DNA of 64,000 bases from UBA5109 sp963975155 (GTDB lineage Bacteria > Pseudomonadota > Gammaproteobacteria > Pseudomonadales > Pseudohongiellaceae), in NCBI GenBank assembly GCA_963975155.1, contig CAXBFG010000002.1, positions 1-64,000 on the forward strand. The letters run 5' to 3'. The position numbers and the translations under genes were made by a program. The notes under the pieces were generated by a model. The model saw only the letters and a list, made by a program, of their open reading frames with translations. It did no database searches and had not been told where the DNA came from. Shown piece by piece: positions 43,212 to 53,212 of the stretch (position 1 is its first letter; each line of letters begins with the position of its first letter).

Positions 43212-44696
43212 ATGAACCACCGGATGGCATGTATGAAAGGAGTCGAACAAGTATTCACCAATCAGCGACTGCGCCTAAAAACGGCGTGGAGTCTGTTGAC
43301 TCTGGATAATTCACCTGTCGCCTTAGCCCTGCTTCAGACCCACCTTTTCGTAAAAGACAGGCGGCTTCCGCATTCCATTCTCCTGGAACGATTGCGTAAA
43401 GACCTGGAGATCCTCCGTGTTCAAGGGCTTGATTTACCCCAATCAGCCGAAGCCTACCTGTCTGCTTGGTTAAATTCCGGCTATCTGGAACGTTCCTTCC
43501 TGGCCGATAATAGCGAAGAGGAATATAGCTTGAGCGTTGCCGCCACCCGTGCAATACAGTTCATCCAAACTCTGCAGGACAAGCGAACAGTTGCCACGGA
43601 AAGCCGATTATCGCTGGTAATCAACCAGCTCAATGAACTGGCTGAGCAGACTGAAACAGACCCGGATATCCGTATCTCCAATCTACTGCAGGAACGCGAA
43701 AGAATTGATGCAGAGATTGAAGCTGTCAGAGGCGGTCAGCAAGCACAACTTCCTGATGACAGAGCACTTGAACGCGCCAAAGAGATAATAGGTCTGGCGC
43801 AGGAATTGGCGGAAGATTTTCGCTACGTTCAGGACGAGTTCCAGGGCTTGAACCGTGGCTTCAGAGAGCAGATCATCGAAAATGAAGGGAGCAGAGGCGA
43901 GGTCCTGGACAAAGTATTTGCAGGTGTTGACCTCATTTCGGAAAGTGATGCCGGCAAGACCTTTCGTGCTTTCTGGCGATTGCTGACTGATCCGGAGCAA
44001 GCGCTGGAGTTTGAATCTTCACTTGAACGCGTACTCTCGCGTGATTTTACTCACAAGTTGGAGAGACGAGAGCGACGCTTTCTGATACAGCTGACCAGGG
44101 TGCTGCTGGATAATGGCGGGGAGGTGCATGAGGTATTCCAGAATTTTGCGCGTGGCCTTAAACAGTTTGTACAAAGCCGGGCTTATCAGGAACAGCGCCG
44201 ACTTAATCAACTGATTACCCAGGCGCAGCGCCAGGCTATTGCGCTCAAGGACAGGTATCGCCCAATGGAGGAAATTGGCCTGGATCTTAACCTGACCAGC
44301 GCCAGACTACGTTCGCTATCGCAGTGGATACCTTATGACCCCGCCGTTGACCGGGTCGAAACAGGCATCGAAAAAGCCCAGGATGCAGATATTTCGCTGG
44401 AATCCGTTGGCGAGTTACTGGCCCAGTCAGAGATTGATTTTCGCCGCTTGCGTGAACAAATCGGCACTCTGCTGCAAACGCACAGGCAAGTGTCTGTCGC
44501 AGATATTCTGGATTTTTTCCCTGCCGAGCAAGGGCTGGGGTCGGTAATAGGATTGCTTGCACTTGGCGTGAAGGAGGGCATGGTGTCAGAACAGTTTGAC
44601 CATGTCGCCTGGAAAGGGCTTGATGGCATGGAAAGAAGCGCCAGAATCCCCCGTATCTATTTTGTCAAAGAGGCTTATCGTGCAAGAACAGGATGA
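43212..44696 (+). CDS. jetA: Wadjet component JetA (DUF3375)
   Basis: JetA is the kleisin-like subunit of the Wadjet anti-plasmid SMC complex. The ~494-residue protein matches DUF3375. The N-terminal winged-helix-like part has RLKTAWSLLTLDNSPVALALLQTH, the middle is coiled-coil-rich and the C-terminal WH domain has VSVADILDFFPAEQGLGSVIGLL. The ATG at 43212 was chosen; a nearby TTG (43209) or ATG (43233) is possible. It heads the operon jetA-B-C-D with overlapping genes, immediately after the CTCTGACCCC repeat array. Confidence 0.92.
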   Translation: MNHRMACMKGVEQVFTNQRLRLKTAWSLLTLDNSPVALALLQTHLFVKDRRLPHSILLERLRKDLEILRVQGLDLPQSAEAYLSAWLNSGYLERSFLADNSEEEYSLSVAATRAIQFIQTLQDKRTVATESRLSLVINQLNELAEQTETDPDIRISNLLQERERIDAEIEAVRGGQQAQLPDDRALERAKEIIGLAQELAEDFRYVQDEFQGLNRGFREQIIENEGSRGEVLDKVFAGVDLISESDAGKTFRAFWRLLTDPEQALEFESSLERVLSRDFTHKLERRERRFLIQLTRVLLDNGGEVHEVFQNFARGLKQFVQSRAYQEQRRLNQLITQAQRQAIALKDRYRPMEEIGLDLNLTSARLRSLSQWIPYDPAVDRVETGIEKAQDADISLESVGELLAQSEIDFRRLREQIGTLLQTHRQVSVADILDFFPAEQGLGSVIGLLALGVKEGMVSEQFDHVAWKGLDGMERSARIPRIYFVKEAYRARTG

Positions 44697-45372
44697 CAAC
44701 ACGCCGGAAAGCCTTTCTGATGCTACTGAAGAAGCCAAAGCACTTTATCCAGGCGATACAGGAGAGTTACCTCTGGAGGTCCGGCGTCTGTTGATACAGC
44801 TATTATCAGGCCCTTCACTGGATGGACGGAGACACGGCGTTCTGTGGCCCATCCTGTTGCGCTACCAGAATATGATCAGGTCCCGGCTGGCCGATCTGTT
44901 CCTGGAACTGGTGCTGGATACTGACGATCAGGTGGCATTTGTTCGTCAGGCCGATACCGGAGATCTGGAAACCCCCATCCTGTTGCGCAGAACAAGGCTG
45001 ACTTTTCTCGATTCTGTATTGCTGCTGTATCTCCGTCAGCAGCTTGCCGAGGCCGACCTGCGCGGGGAACGTGCGGTTGTATCTGTCGGAGAAATGATGG
45101 AACAGTTGTCTCTGTATGAACCTGCTCTGAATACCGACCATGCCGGTTTTGAGAAGCGCTCCTCCAGCTCAATAGAAAAGGCAAAAAAGAACAGTCTGAT
45201 CAGCGCCATCCGGGGCAGTGATAACCGCTTTGAAGTTTCTCCCACGCTGAAATTGCTGTTTAGCGCAGAACAGGTGGCAGCCCTGAGCGGGGTTTACAAG
45301 GAATCGCTGGCGAGTGACAAGAGAGTCCAGGAGAAAGTTCAAGTAGACGAACAGAGGGATGATCAGGGATGA
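44680..45372 (+). CDS. jetB: Wadjet component JetB (DUF4194)
   Basis: JetB is the KITE-like partner of JetA and JetC. I use the GTG start at 44680 (230 residues, MQEQDDNTPESLSDATEE), which lies 17 nt inside the jetA 3' end behind an AAGAGG ribosome site. The upstream extension is merely jetA in another frame. The tandem winged-helix region runs about 35-200 (LPLEVRRLLIQLLSGPSLDG; LTFLDSVLLLYLRQQLAEAD). The downstream jetC start overlaps its stop (ATGA). Confidence 0.92.
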   Translation: MQEQDDNTPESLSDATEEAKALYPGDTGELPLEVRRLLIQLLSGPSLDGRRHGVLWPILLRYQNMIRSRLADLFLELVLDTDDQVAFVRQADTGDLETPILLRRTRLTFLDSVLLLYLRQQLAEADLRGERAVVSVGEMMEQLSLYEPALNTDHAGFEKRSSSSIEKAKKNSLISAIRGSDNRFEVSPTLKLLFSAEQVAALSGVYKESLASDKRVQEKVQVDEQRDDQG

Positions 45373-48300
45373 CAACACAGCAAATATCCTTCGCCGAATT
45401 ACAGGATTTGCCAGCTCAGCAGCAGTATCGCATGCGCCGCTTGCAAGTCTATAACTGGGGGACCTTCTCCGGCTTGCATGACATTAATATCGCTGAGCAG
45501 GGCTTTCTGTTTGTGGGACGTTCCGGTTCAGGCAAGTCCACCCTGCTGGATGCGCTGACTTCCTTGCTGATTCCTCCCCAGTGGCAAGTATTCAATGCAG
45601 CTGCCCGTGAAGGGGAGCGCAACCGCCGGGACAGAAATCTGGCTACTTATATCCGGGGTGCCTGGGGCGAACAAAAGGATGGCGACTCTGGAGAAATCGC
45701 CGCCCAGTTCCTCCGCAAAGGAACAACCTGGTCAGCACTTGCGCTCACTTTTGCAAACAAGGAAGGTAAGATTATCACCCTGATCCAGATCTTCTGGTTG
45801 CGCGGAACGGTATCAGGCAGTCAGGACGTCAAGCGCCATTACATGATTGCCGAACGCCCTTTCGAGATTTCCAATGAACTGAATGACTTCGATCTGGATG
45901 TCCGGGCGTTGAAACACCGGCTGCAGGATGTAGAGCATTTCGGCACTATCTTCCGCCCTTATGGAGAACGCTTCCGGCGGTTGATGAGCATCGAATCGGA
46001 CATGGCGCTCAAATTGCTACACAAAACGCAATCGGCCAAGAACCTGGGTGACCTCAACGATTTCCTCAGGGAGTTCATGCTGGACGAACCTGAAACCTTT
46101 GCTGCGGCAGAACGCCTTATAACCGAGTTTGCCGAACTGGATGCGGCGCATCAGGAAGTGGTGACCTCACGCAAGCAGGTGGAAACCTTGCTGCCTGCCA
46201 GAACCGGCCATGAAAAACTGGAAGAGACCCGCAAAAACATCGTGACAGACGAGCATCTGCTATTGAGTATGGATGGCTATTGCGGCCAGCTCAGGCTCAG
46301 CTTGCTCGAATCCGCCATTCACGAGTCAGAGGTGGACGAACAGGGAACAGCGGGACTGGAGAAACAGCAAGAGGAAAAACTCGAGGATCTGAAACAGCAT
46401 CTGGAGAGCCTGCAGTCACAACGACGTGATAAGGGCGGAGACCGCATTGAAGCTCTCGAACAAAACCTGAAGGAAGCCCAAACAGAACGTGAAGCACGGC
46501 AAAATCGCCGAGGGTGGTTCGAAGCAGCTTGTCGCAAGCTGGGCTGGGGCGTGCCTGACAATGTCCATTACTTCAGTGAGCGCATCAGTGAAGCCCGCAA
46601 CATTGCGGAGAATGCGCAACAGCATGGGGAGGCACTGGTAGCCCGGCGGGATGACTTACGAGATCAGAAAAAACTGGCTGAATCCGAGTTCACGGATGTA
46701 CGTCGGGAAATTAACGCCCTGGAACGCCAACCCTCCAACATACCGGCACATATGCTTGAGTTGCGTCAAACCATGGCGCAGGCCCTTGGTGTTTCGGAGG
46801 CGGATCTGCCCTTTGCAGGCGAACTGATGCAGGTGAAAGAAGAAGCGGCAGAGTGGCGTGGTGCCATCGAACGAGTGCTGCACAGCTTTGGCCTCTCTCT
46901 CCTGGTGGGAGACAAGCTTTATACGGCGCTAACTAAATATGTAGACGAGACACACCTTCGCGGCAGGCTGGTGTATTACCGGGTTGGGGCGAATAAACAG
47001 GCCATTGTTTCCAATCCTGCGCTCAATTCCCTGCTCAACAAGCTTGAGTTGAAAGAAACCACACTGCAAACCTGGCTGGAATCCGAGCTGGATCGTCGCT
47101 TCAATTACACCTGTGTGGATAACCTGAAAGATTTCCGTCAGGAACAGCGGGCACTCACCCGGCAGGGCCAGGTGCGGCATGGCCCGGACCGGCACGAAAA
47201 GGACGATCGCTTCTCCATTGATGACCATAGGCGCTGGGTGCTGGGTTTTGATAACCGTGAAAAGCTGTCCAGGTACAAGCAGCAGGCACAGGAACTCGGG
47301 CTTGCCATCAGCAAGCTGAATCAGGCACTCGAGCAGGTAAAACAGGAACAGGAGCAACAAACCTCTGCCTTGCAGGCAGCCAGTGAAATCATCAATCTGG
47401 AATGGAAAGAGGTGGATGTGGCCAGCAGCCTTGACCGCATTCAGGCGCTTGAGCAACAGTTACGCAGCTTGCGTGAAGGTAATCGGGAACTCCAGGTACT
47501 GGATGAGAGAATCCGCAAGCAGCGCGGAATAATCAACGAAGCTGACAAAGCCCTGAGTGGTACGCGAGCAAAGCTACTGCAATTGGGGAAGGATCTGAGC
47601 AATCTGCGCCAGCAGCATCAGGATGTAGCATTAACCCTGCAATCGTCCATTCTCCCTGATAATCACCAGCGCCATATCCTGGAAGAGCACTTCCAGAACA
47701 GAGCGCCGCTCACCCTGAACAATCTTGATGAACGCAGGCGCAGTGTGGAGCGCGGTATCAATGAGACCTTGAAGACACTCCGGGAAGAGGAAAATATTTG
47801 TACCAGAACCATCGAGAAGGCATTTGAAAATTTCGCGCGTGACTGGCCTCACGAATGTGCTGATTTCGATACCACGCTTGCTTCTGTCAATGAGTTTCTG
47901 GCCTTACTGCGCCGTCTGGAGTGGGATGGGCTGCCGCAGCATGAAAAGCGCTTCTTCGACATGCTGAAGGAACAAAGCACCGAGAACCTGGCAGCGCTGA
48001 GTACACATTTATCCCAGGCCCGCAAAGACATCAACTTGCGCATGGAGTTGGTCAACGAAGGTCTTGCAGATGCAGAGTTCAACCCCGGCACCTATCTGCA
48101 GATTGAGGTCAGTGATCGCCACCTGCCGGCCGTCAAGGAATTCCGCGAACAGGTTACTCAGGTGCTCAAGAATGCCTGGCAAATGGATCAGGCGGGCGCC
48201 GAACAACGTTTTCTGGTTCTGCGCGAGCTGGTAAAAAAGCTGGGCGGCGAGGAGCCCGAGGAACGCCGCTGGCGTGAACTGGTACTGGATGTGCGTCTGC

Positions 48301-48734
48301 ATATGGAATTTATCGGCAAGGAGCTGGACCAACAGGATCAGGTCATCGAAATCTATCGCTCAGGAGCGGGTAAATCCGGGGGGCAGCGGGAAAAGCTGTC
48401 CACAACTTGTCTGGCCGCAGCACTGCGCTATCAGTTGGGTGGTTCGGATGGGGGTCTGCCAGTCTATGCGCCGGTGGTGTTGGACGAAGCTTTTGGCAAG
48501 GCAGACAACGAATTCACCGAGCTGGTAATGCGCATCTTTGAAAAATTCGGTTTCCAGATGATCGTCGCCACGCCGCTAAAATCCGTGATGACACTTGAAC
48601 CTTTCATTGGCGGGGCCTGCTTTGTTGAAATCAGTGAGCGTAAACGCTCTGCCACCTTGCCCATCGAATATGATCAGGCACATCAACGCCTGCAACTGCC
48701 GGAAAGCGCCCATGGCAAAGAAGTTTCTGCTTAA
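45369..48734 (+). CDS. jetC: Wadjet component JetC (SMC/MukB-like ATPase)
   Basis: JetC is the SMC-like motor that extrudes DNA loops in Wadjet. The 1121-residue protein has N-terminal Walker A VGRSGSGKSTLLDALT (about 50-65). Two long coiled coils follow, with a hinge-like region around 460-560. The C-terminal head has the signature GKSGGQREKLSTTCLA and Walker B PVVLDEAFGKAD near residue 1035. All ATPase motifs are intact, so the complex should be active. It overlaps jetB by 4 nt and jetD by 23 nt. Confidence 0.95.
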   Translation: MTTQQISFAELQDLPAQQQYRMRRLQVYNWGTFSGLHDINIAEQGFLFVGRSGSGKSTLLDALTSLLIPPQWQVFNAAAREGERNRRDRNLATYIRGAWGEQKDGDSGEIAAQFLRKGTTWSALALTFANKEGKIITLIQIFWLRGTVSGSQDVKRHYMIAERPFEISNELNDFDLDVRALKHRLQDVEHFGTIFRPYGERFRRLMSIESDMALKLLHKTQSAKNLGDLNDFLREFMLDEPETFAAAERLITEFAELDAAHQEVVTSRKQVETLLPARTGHEKLEETRKNIVTDEHLLLSMDGYCGQLRLSLLESAIHESEVDEQGTAGLEKQQEEKLEDLKQHLESLQSQRRDKGGDRIEALEQNLKEAQTEREARQNRRGWFEAACRKLGWGVPDNVHYFSERISEARNIAENAQQHGEALVARRDDLRDQKKLAESEFTDVRREINALERQPSNIPAHMLELRQTMAQALGVSEADLPFAGELMQVKEEAAEWRGAIERVLHSFGLSLLVGDKLYTALTKYVDETHLRGRLVYYRVGANKQAIVSNPALNSLLNKLELKETTLQTWLESELDRRFNYTCVDNLKDFRQEQRALTRQGQVRHGPDRHEKDDRFSIDDHRRWVLGFDNREKLSRYKQQAQELGLAISKLNQALEQVKQEQEQQTSALQAASEIINLEWKEVDVASSLDRIQALEQQLRSLREGNRELQVLDERIRKQRGIINEADKALSGTRAKLLQLGKDLSNLRQQHQDVALTLQSSILPDNHQRHILEEHFQNRAPLTLNNLDERRRSVERGINETLKTLREEENICTRTIEKAFENFARDWPHECADFDTTLASVNEFLALLRRLEWDGLPQHEKRFFDMLKEQSTENLAALSTHLSQARKDINLRMELVNEGLADAEFNPGTYLQIEVSDRHLPAVKEFREQVTQVLKNAWQMDQAGAEQRFLVLRELVKKLGGEEPEERRWRELVLDVRLHMEFIGKELDQQDQVIEIYRSGAGKSGGQREKLSTTCLAAALRYQLGGSDGGLPVYAPVVLDEAFGKADNEFTELVMRIFEKFGFQMIVATPLKSVMTLEPFIGGACFVEISERKRSATLPIEYDQAHQRLQLPESAHGKEVSA

Positions 48735-49884
48735 TCCGGCAGGGGTCTGCGACCTGCTGCAAAAACGCTACCAACTGCAGTGCCGCCACTGGCTATTGAA
48801 TGAAACACAAGGGAAAAATACCTGGCCTCAATCCATCCCTCTTGGCCTTCCCACAGAACAGCAAGCTCTGTCCCGTATTACAGAGGTACGCGAGTGGCAG
48901 ACACACTGGCAACACTGGCGCGGTGCGGGAGAAGTGCAGTGGACGCAACGCCGCTGGAAAGCGCTGGGCAGTCAAAACCTGCCAGAACGGTTCATCGTTG
49001 ACTTGCCGGAGACGCTAGCCGATATCATCGGTCTGAGCGAACAATGGGCCTGTGCCAAACGCAGATTCCAGGAACTGATACGGCGGTGGCCGCAACTGAA
49101 AGATGTATTACCCGGCAATTTCGAAGTGCTCGCTAACTGGAGTGATGCCGAATTTCAGCACCTGATGGAGGTGGTGAACTGGCTAGACACGCACCGGGGT
49201 GCCGGGCTCTATATCCGGCAGGTCCCGATTCCCGGCACCGACAGCAAATGGCTGGAAACCCGGCATAAGCTCATCACCCGCTGGTTGTCGCACATTCTCG
49301 GGCAAACAGAGGGCGGCGACCTCTACCAATTGACCGGTATGCGCCGCCTTCCCTTGACCTTACGCCTCAGACTGCTCGACCCGGCATTACGCGCTGCAAA
49401 CGGTGGACTTAGTGATATTCAGGCACCAGTGAATGAGCTGGCCCAGTGGCGGCTTCCGGTAAAGAGAGTCTTCATCGTCGAGAACCTGCAGACAGGTCTG
49501 GCCTTCGAAGATCTGCCCGACAGTCTCGTCTTCATGAAGCAGGGATATGCAGTAGATCTGTTGGGTCAGTTACCCTGGCTTAAAGATGTGCCCTGTTATT
49601 ACTGGGGAGATATTGATTCCGACGGATTTGCCATTCTGGATCGCCTGCGTCATTACCTGCCCCAGGCACGCTCCCTGTTGATGGACAGGCAGACATTGCT
49701 CAAACATCGTGACTGTTGGTCAACGGAACCTCAAACGTCAAACGTTCAACTGCAAAGGCTCACCACTGAAGAAAAACTCTTGTTGGATGAGATGAGGCAA
49801 GCCAAATATGGCAGCGGCGTGCGGCTGGAGCAGGAACGCATTGGGTGGGACTATGCCTGGGAATTTATAAATCATTGTCATTAA
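48712..49884 (+). CDS. jetD: Wadjet component JetD (TOPRIM nuclease, DUF3322/DUF2220)
   Basis: JetD cleaves the plasmid DNA recognised by the JetABC loop-extrusion complex. I use ATG 48712 (390 residues, MAKKFLLNPAGVCDLL), since the longer frame is only jetC overlap. The N-terminal arm is DUF3322-like. The C-terminal TOPRIM domain has the acidic residue in FIVENLQTGL and the DxD motif in YYWGDIDSDGFAIL near residue 305. With jetA, jetB and jetC this is a complete type I Wadjet operon. Confidence 0.93.
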   Translation: MAKKFLLNPAGVCDLLQKRYQLQCRHWLLNETQGKNTWPQSIPLGLPTEQQALSRITEVREWQTHWQHWRGAGEVQWTQRRWKALGSQNLPERFIVDLPETLADIIGLSEQWACAKRRFQELIRRWPQLKDVLPGNFEVLANWSDAEFQHLMEVVNWLDTHRGAGLYIRQVPIPGTDSKWLETRHKLITRWLSHILGQTEGGDLYQLTGMRRLPLTLRLRLLDPALRAANGGLSDIQAPVNELAQWRLPVKRVFIVENLQTGLAFEDLPDSLVFMKQGYAVDLLGQLPWLKDVPCYYWGDIDSDGFAILDRLRHYLPQARSLLMDRQTLLKHRDCWSTEPQTSNVQLQRLTTEEKLLLDEMRQAKYGSGVRLEQERIGWDYAWEFINHCH

Positions 49885-49941
49885 CCTTTTAAATCCACTC
49901 CACCGTACCCTGATGATTCCTGAAATCATACCAACTTCGAT

Positions 49942-51144
49942 TCACTTGCCCTTGGCTGACACCAGCTTCGCTGCTTCCCTATCATAGGCATAATTACCGA
50001 TGGTCCTGTCCTTAATTTTTTCAACGACCTCATCAACAATAAACACTGGCACCAAAAACCATTCTCTGGGGATAACGGGATTGCCAAAACGGTCATTGAT
50101 TTGAATATTCAGTCTGGCGGATTCAAAGAATCGGTGAAGGATATTTTCGAGCTTCGTACGGTTGATGTTATAGAGTTCGTAGGTCGCTACAATTTCAACA
50201 TCGGCCATTAAGTAGGTAGGGTCCAGTTTGGCGTTGGCTATGCGTGTTTTAACACTACCGCCGGTTACACCGATCTTGTGAATCAAGTTGCGATTTTCAG
50301 CGATGACAGGGTGATCTGATTTGCTGCGCAGGACATATATGGTCCCGCTCGCTGTGTCTTCTTCATCGGTTATGGATGAGAATAGCGGGCCAAAATCCTT
50401 TTCTGTAATTCGCCGGCCATGCTCATCCTTATTTAAGGCTCGCTGAAGCGAGCGAAGAAGAATATCGCTTTCCGTGCCATTGTCATAAATGACGCGAAGT
50501 CGACTGTCTTTGCGGTCATAATCTGTAATAAATTCTTCACCAACCCCAGCCACATAAACAATTTGCCCAGCAAGAATGAACAAATGCCCCTTTTCTATTT
50601 CAGCATTGTCCTTGTAGGGGCGTGTTATTCGAACACCACTTTTTAGCTCTTGCTGAACAGCATCAAAGATAGGTTTGAATTTATCGAAATCAGCGCAGCG
50701 TGTACGCGAGGCAATTTCTTCGGCCGCTTTTACTTCAGCGCGCGGTTTAACGTGCTTGAGGAAAGTAACATCGTTTTCTTTTGGTGGTTCGACCCCTAGC
50801 TCTGCCAGCATTTCTTTATCGGTTTTATATTCTTTCGGTGGCTCGGAAACGCCACTTTCAGTTGCCAGCAAACCCTGATAGTCCAAGTCAGCCAACAAGT
50901 TCCTGCATTCCTCCAGTGCGCGAATACGATCCAAACGAACCGCATACAGTCGTTCAAAGATATCTTTATCTTCGCCATGTTCAGGTAAATGTCCATGCTC
51001 TTCGACAAAACGTTGAATTTCTTCAAAGCCAGCGATGATGCGCTCTTCTTTTGGCGAGTGTACAGCTTTTTTGCTGGGCGTTACATCGACCCCCAGTTCT
51101 TCAAGCAGGTCCTTATTGGATTTTTTTTCCTTCACGTCAGCCAT
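49942..51144 (-). CDS. GIY-YIG nuclease family protein (T5orf172/Mug113 type)
   Basis: The 400-residue protein starts at ATG 51144 (MADVKEKKSNKDLLEELGVD), overlapping the helicase gene by 8 nt; the longer frame to 51270 is helicase overlap. The C-terminal domain (about 285-370) is a T5orf172-like GIY-YIG nuclease: TIYVLRSKSD, then HKIGVTGGSVKTRIANAK and YNINRTKLENILHRFF with the catalytic Tyr, Arg and Glu. The N-terminal part carries two similar KEMLAELGVE-type segments. It is the probable nuclease of the helicase module. Confidence 0.88.
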   Translation of the reverse strand: MADVKEKKSNKDLLEELGVDVTPSKKAVHSPKEERIIAGFEEIQRFVEEHGHLPEHGEDKDIFERLYAVRLDRIRALEECRNLLADLDYQGLLATESGVSEPPKEYKTDKEMLAELGVEPPKENDVTFLKHVKPRAEVKAAEEIASRTRCADFDKFKPIFDAVQQELKSGVRITRPYKDNAEIEKGHLFILAGQIVYVAGVGEEFITDYDRKDSRLRVIYDNGTESDILLRSLQRALNKDEHGRRITEKDFGPLFSSITDEEDTASGTIYVLRSKSDHPVIAENRNLIHKIGVTGGSVKTRIANAKLDPTYLMADVEIVATYELYNINRTKLENILHRFFESARLNIQINDRFGNPVIPREWFLVPVFIVDEVVEKIKDRTIGNYAYDREAAKLVSAKGK

Positions 51145-53212
51145 TATTTTCTTCAGCCACTTTGCGTGCAAGGAAGGCAATGCCTTCTGCCATACGTTTT
51201 TCCCAGGGATCAGGGGAAGTGAGTTCCGGCAAGCGGCCGCGCTCTTTCTTAAACCTGATAGCACGATCAACCAATTCTCTGGCTTCTTCCTCAGTTAAAC
51301 TGACTTTCTTAGCGGCAATAACGGCAGCGACTTGCTTTAAACTTTCTTCGCTCATGGATTTGGCTAATATCGCATAAGCCTCACCGAAGGGATTGATGTG
51401 ATCGATTAAATCAATATCGAGATCGCGCACATCCATGGCAAACTTCCTTACGCCATCCACGAAAGCGGTGCTGCCGCCGCGTTCCGGGTCATCATCCTGA
51501 TTCACTAATTCTTTCGCTTTTTGAGTAAGGTTCAAGGCTGCAATCGCGTGTTGACGGATAGCCTCATGGTCTTCGTCATCCAGTTCCGGATATTTATCCT
51601 TCACAATCTTGCCCATGCGTACCTGGGTTAATTCTTCAGGCACCATTTCTTCATCAAACAGGCCGCGTTCAAGGGCAGTTTTATCCTGCACAAACGCGGT
51701 AATCACCTCGTTTAAATCTTCCGCACAGATGCGCCGTGCATACTGACTCTTCGGTTCGGCCAGCCCTTTAATTTCAATCTGGAACTGCCCGGTGGATTCA
51801 TTAAAGCCTACGTTATTGCCATTGGGGTCATAACCATTTTCCCCGTAATCAAACCCTTCTATCGGACCGCTTTGCGGATTCTTTGGCGTGAAGTTAAATT
51901 TTGGTGCCAGCACCTGCTCCATGAGTAAGCTGGCGGCAATGGCTTTCAGCGTATCATTCACTGCATCGGTCACGGCTTCTTCCGAGGCATCCGGCTCGGC
52001 AATCAGGTTGGTGAAACGCGCATGGGTTTTGTCTTTGGCATCACGGGTGGCACGACCAATGATCTGGATAATTTCCGTGAGACTGGAACGGTAGCCAACC
52101 GTCAGTGCATGTTCACACCATATCCAGTCAAAACCTTCTTTTGCCATGCCCAGGGCGATAATGATATCGACATGATCTCTGTCATTTTTAACTGCGGACA
52201 TTTTAAGCGCGGTGGAAACTTTATCCCGCTTGCTGGCGTCATCATCTACCAGGTCGGCAATTTTAATAATTTTACCCGTAGCATCCTGCACCAGATGAAA
52301 ACCGGTTTCAGGGTCTGTGCCTTGCCAGTCACCCAGCTCATGGATGATATGTTCCACTTCCTTGATTTTATCTTTGGTGCTTTCGCGGGAATTCACATTC
52401 GGTATATGAATAATGGTTTTTTCGTTTGGATCTAATACGTTCAATATGTCATCGGCGTAGGAGCCGGAATAGAAGTAATAACCAATCTCCAGGGTTTTAA
52501 GGTAGTCATAGCCGTTGAGCTGTTCATAATAGGTATAGGTTACCGTCTCGAAATTGGCCTCGTCTTCTGGCGCAAGCACCGCCTCGGCATCACCCCGGAA
52601 ATAGGACCCCGTCATGGCGACAATATGTACTTTGTCACGGGCAATAAATTGCCCGAGATGGGCACCGAGCTTGTTATCCGGGTTGGCGCTGACGTGGTGG
52701 AATTCATCAATAGCAATCAGGCAATCATCAAAGATAGCGATGCCAAACTTATCCACGGCAAACCTGAATGTGGCATGCGTGCACACCAGCACCTGATCGT
52801 CACTATCCATAAACGCTTTAACGGAATTGACCTTGCCGCCGTCTTCGCCGGGGGCATTACACAGGTTCCATCTGGGTGATACTTGCCAATCCCAATAAAA
52901 ACCGTACTGGCTTAACGCTTCGTTATTAAAACTGGCACCGATGGCTTTTTCCGGCACAACGATGATGGCTTTTTTAAGGTTCTGGTTGTGCAGCTTATCC
53001 AGGGCGATAAACATCAGAGCGCGGCTTTTACCGGAAGCCGGCGGCGATTTAATCAGCAGATATTGCTCACCGCGCTTTGCATAGGTTCGCTCCTGCATGA
53101 TGCGCATCCCCAGTTCATTCGCTCTGGTGGAGCTACCGTTGCTGGCGTAACTGACCGTTACCGCAGGTATTTTTTTATGCGTCATGCTGTTCTCCTGATT
53201 CTGCTCACTCAT
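51137..53212 (-). CDS. DEAD/DEAH-box helicase family protein (restriction-type)
   Basis: This is a 691-residue superfamily 2 helicase or translocase. Motif I is KSPPASGKSRALMFIA near residue 55, motif II is IAIDEFHHVSAN (DEFH box) near 168, motif III is VAMTGSYFRGD and motif VI is QIIGRATRDAKD near 390. It resembles type I/III restriction translocase subunits. A 4-nt overlap with the DUF4143 ATPase gene upstream and an 8-nt overlap with the GIY-YIG gene downstream tie the three into one operon. Confidence 0.9.
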   Translation of the reverse strand: MSEQNQENSMTHKKIPAVTVSYASNGSSTRANELGMRIMQERTYAKRGEQYLLIKSPPASGKSRALMFIALDKLHNQNLKKAIIVVPEKAIGASFNNEALSQYGFYWDWQVSPRWNLCNAPGEDGGKVNSVKAFMDSDDQVLVCTHATFRFAVDKFGIAIFDDCLIAIDEFHHVSANPDNKLGAHLGQFIARDKVHIVAMTGSYFRGDAEAVLAPEDEANFETVTYTYYEQLNGYDYLKTLEIGYYFYSGSYADDILNVLDPNEKTIIHIPNVNSRESTKDKIKEVEHIIHELGDWQGTDPETGFHLVQDATGKIIKIADLVDDDASKRDKVSTALKMSAVKNDRDHVDIIIALGMAKEGFDWIWCEHALTVGYRSSLTEIIQIIGRATRDAKDKTHARFTNLIAEPDASEEAVTDAVNDTLKAIAASLLMEQVLAPKFNFTPKNPQSGPIEGFDYGENGYDPNGNNVGFNESTGQFQIEIKGLAEPKSQYARRICAEDLNEVITAFVQDKTALERGLFDEEMVPEELTQVRMGKIVKDKYPELDDEDHEAIRQHAIAALNLTQKAKELVNQDDDPERGGSTAFVDGVRKFAMDVRDLDIDLIDHINPFGEAYAILAKSMSEESLKQVAAVIAAKKVSLTEEEARELVDRAIRFKKERGRLPELTSPDPWEKRMAEGIAFLARKVAEENNG

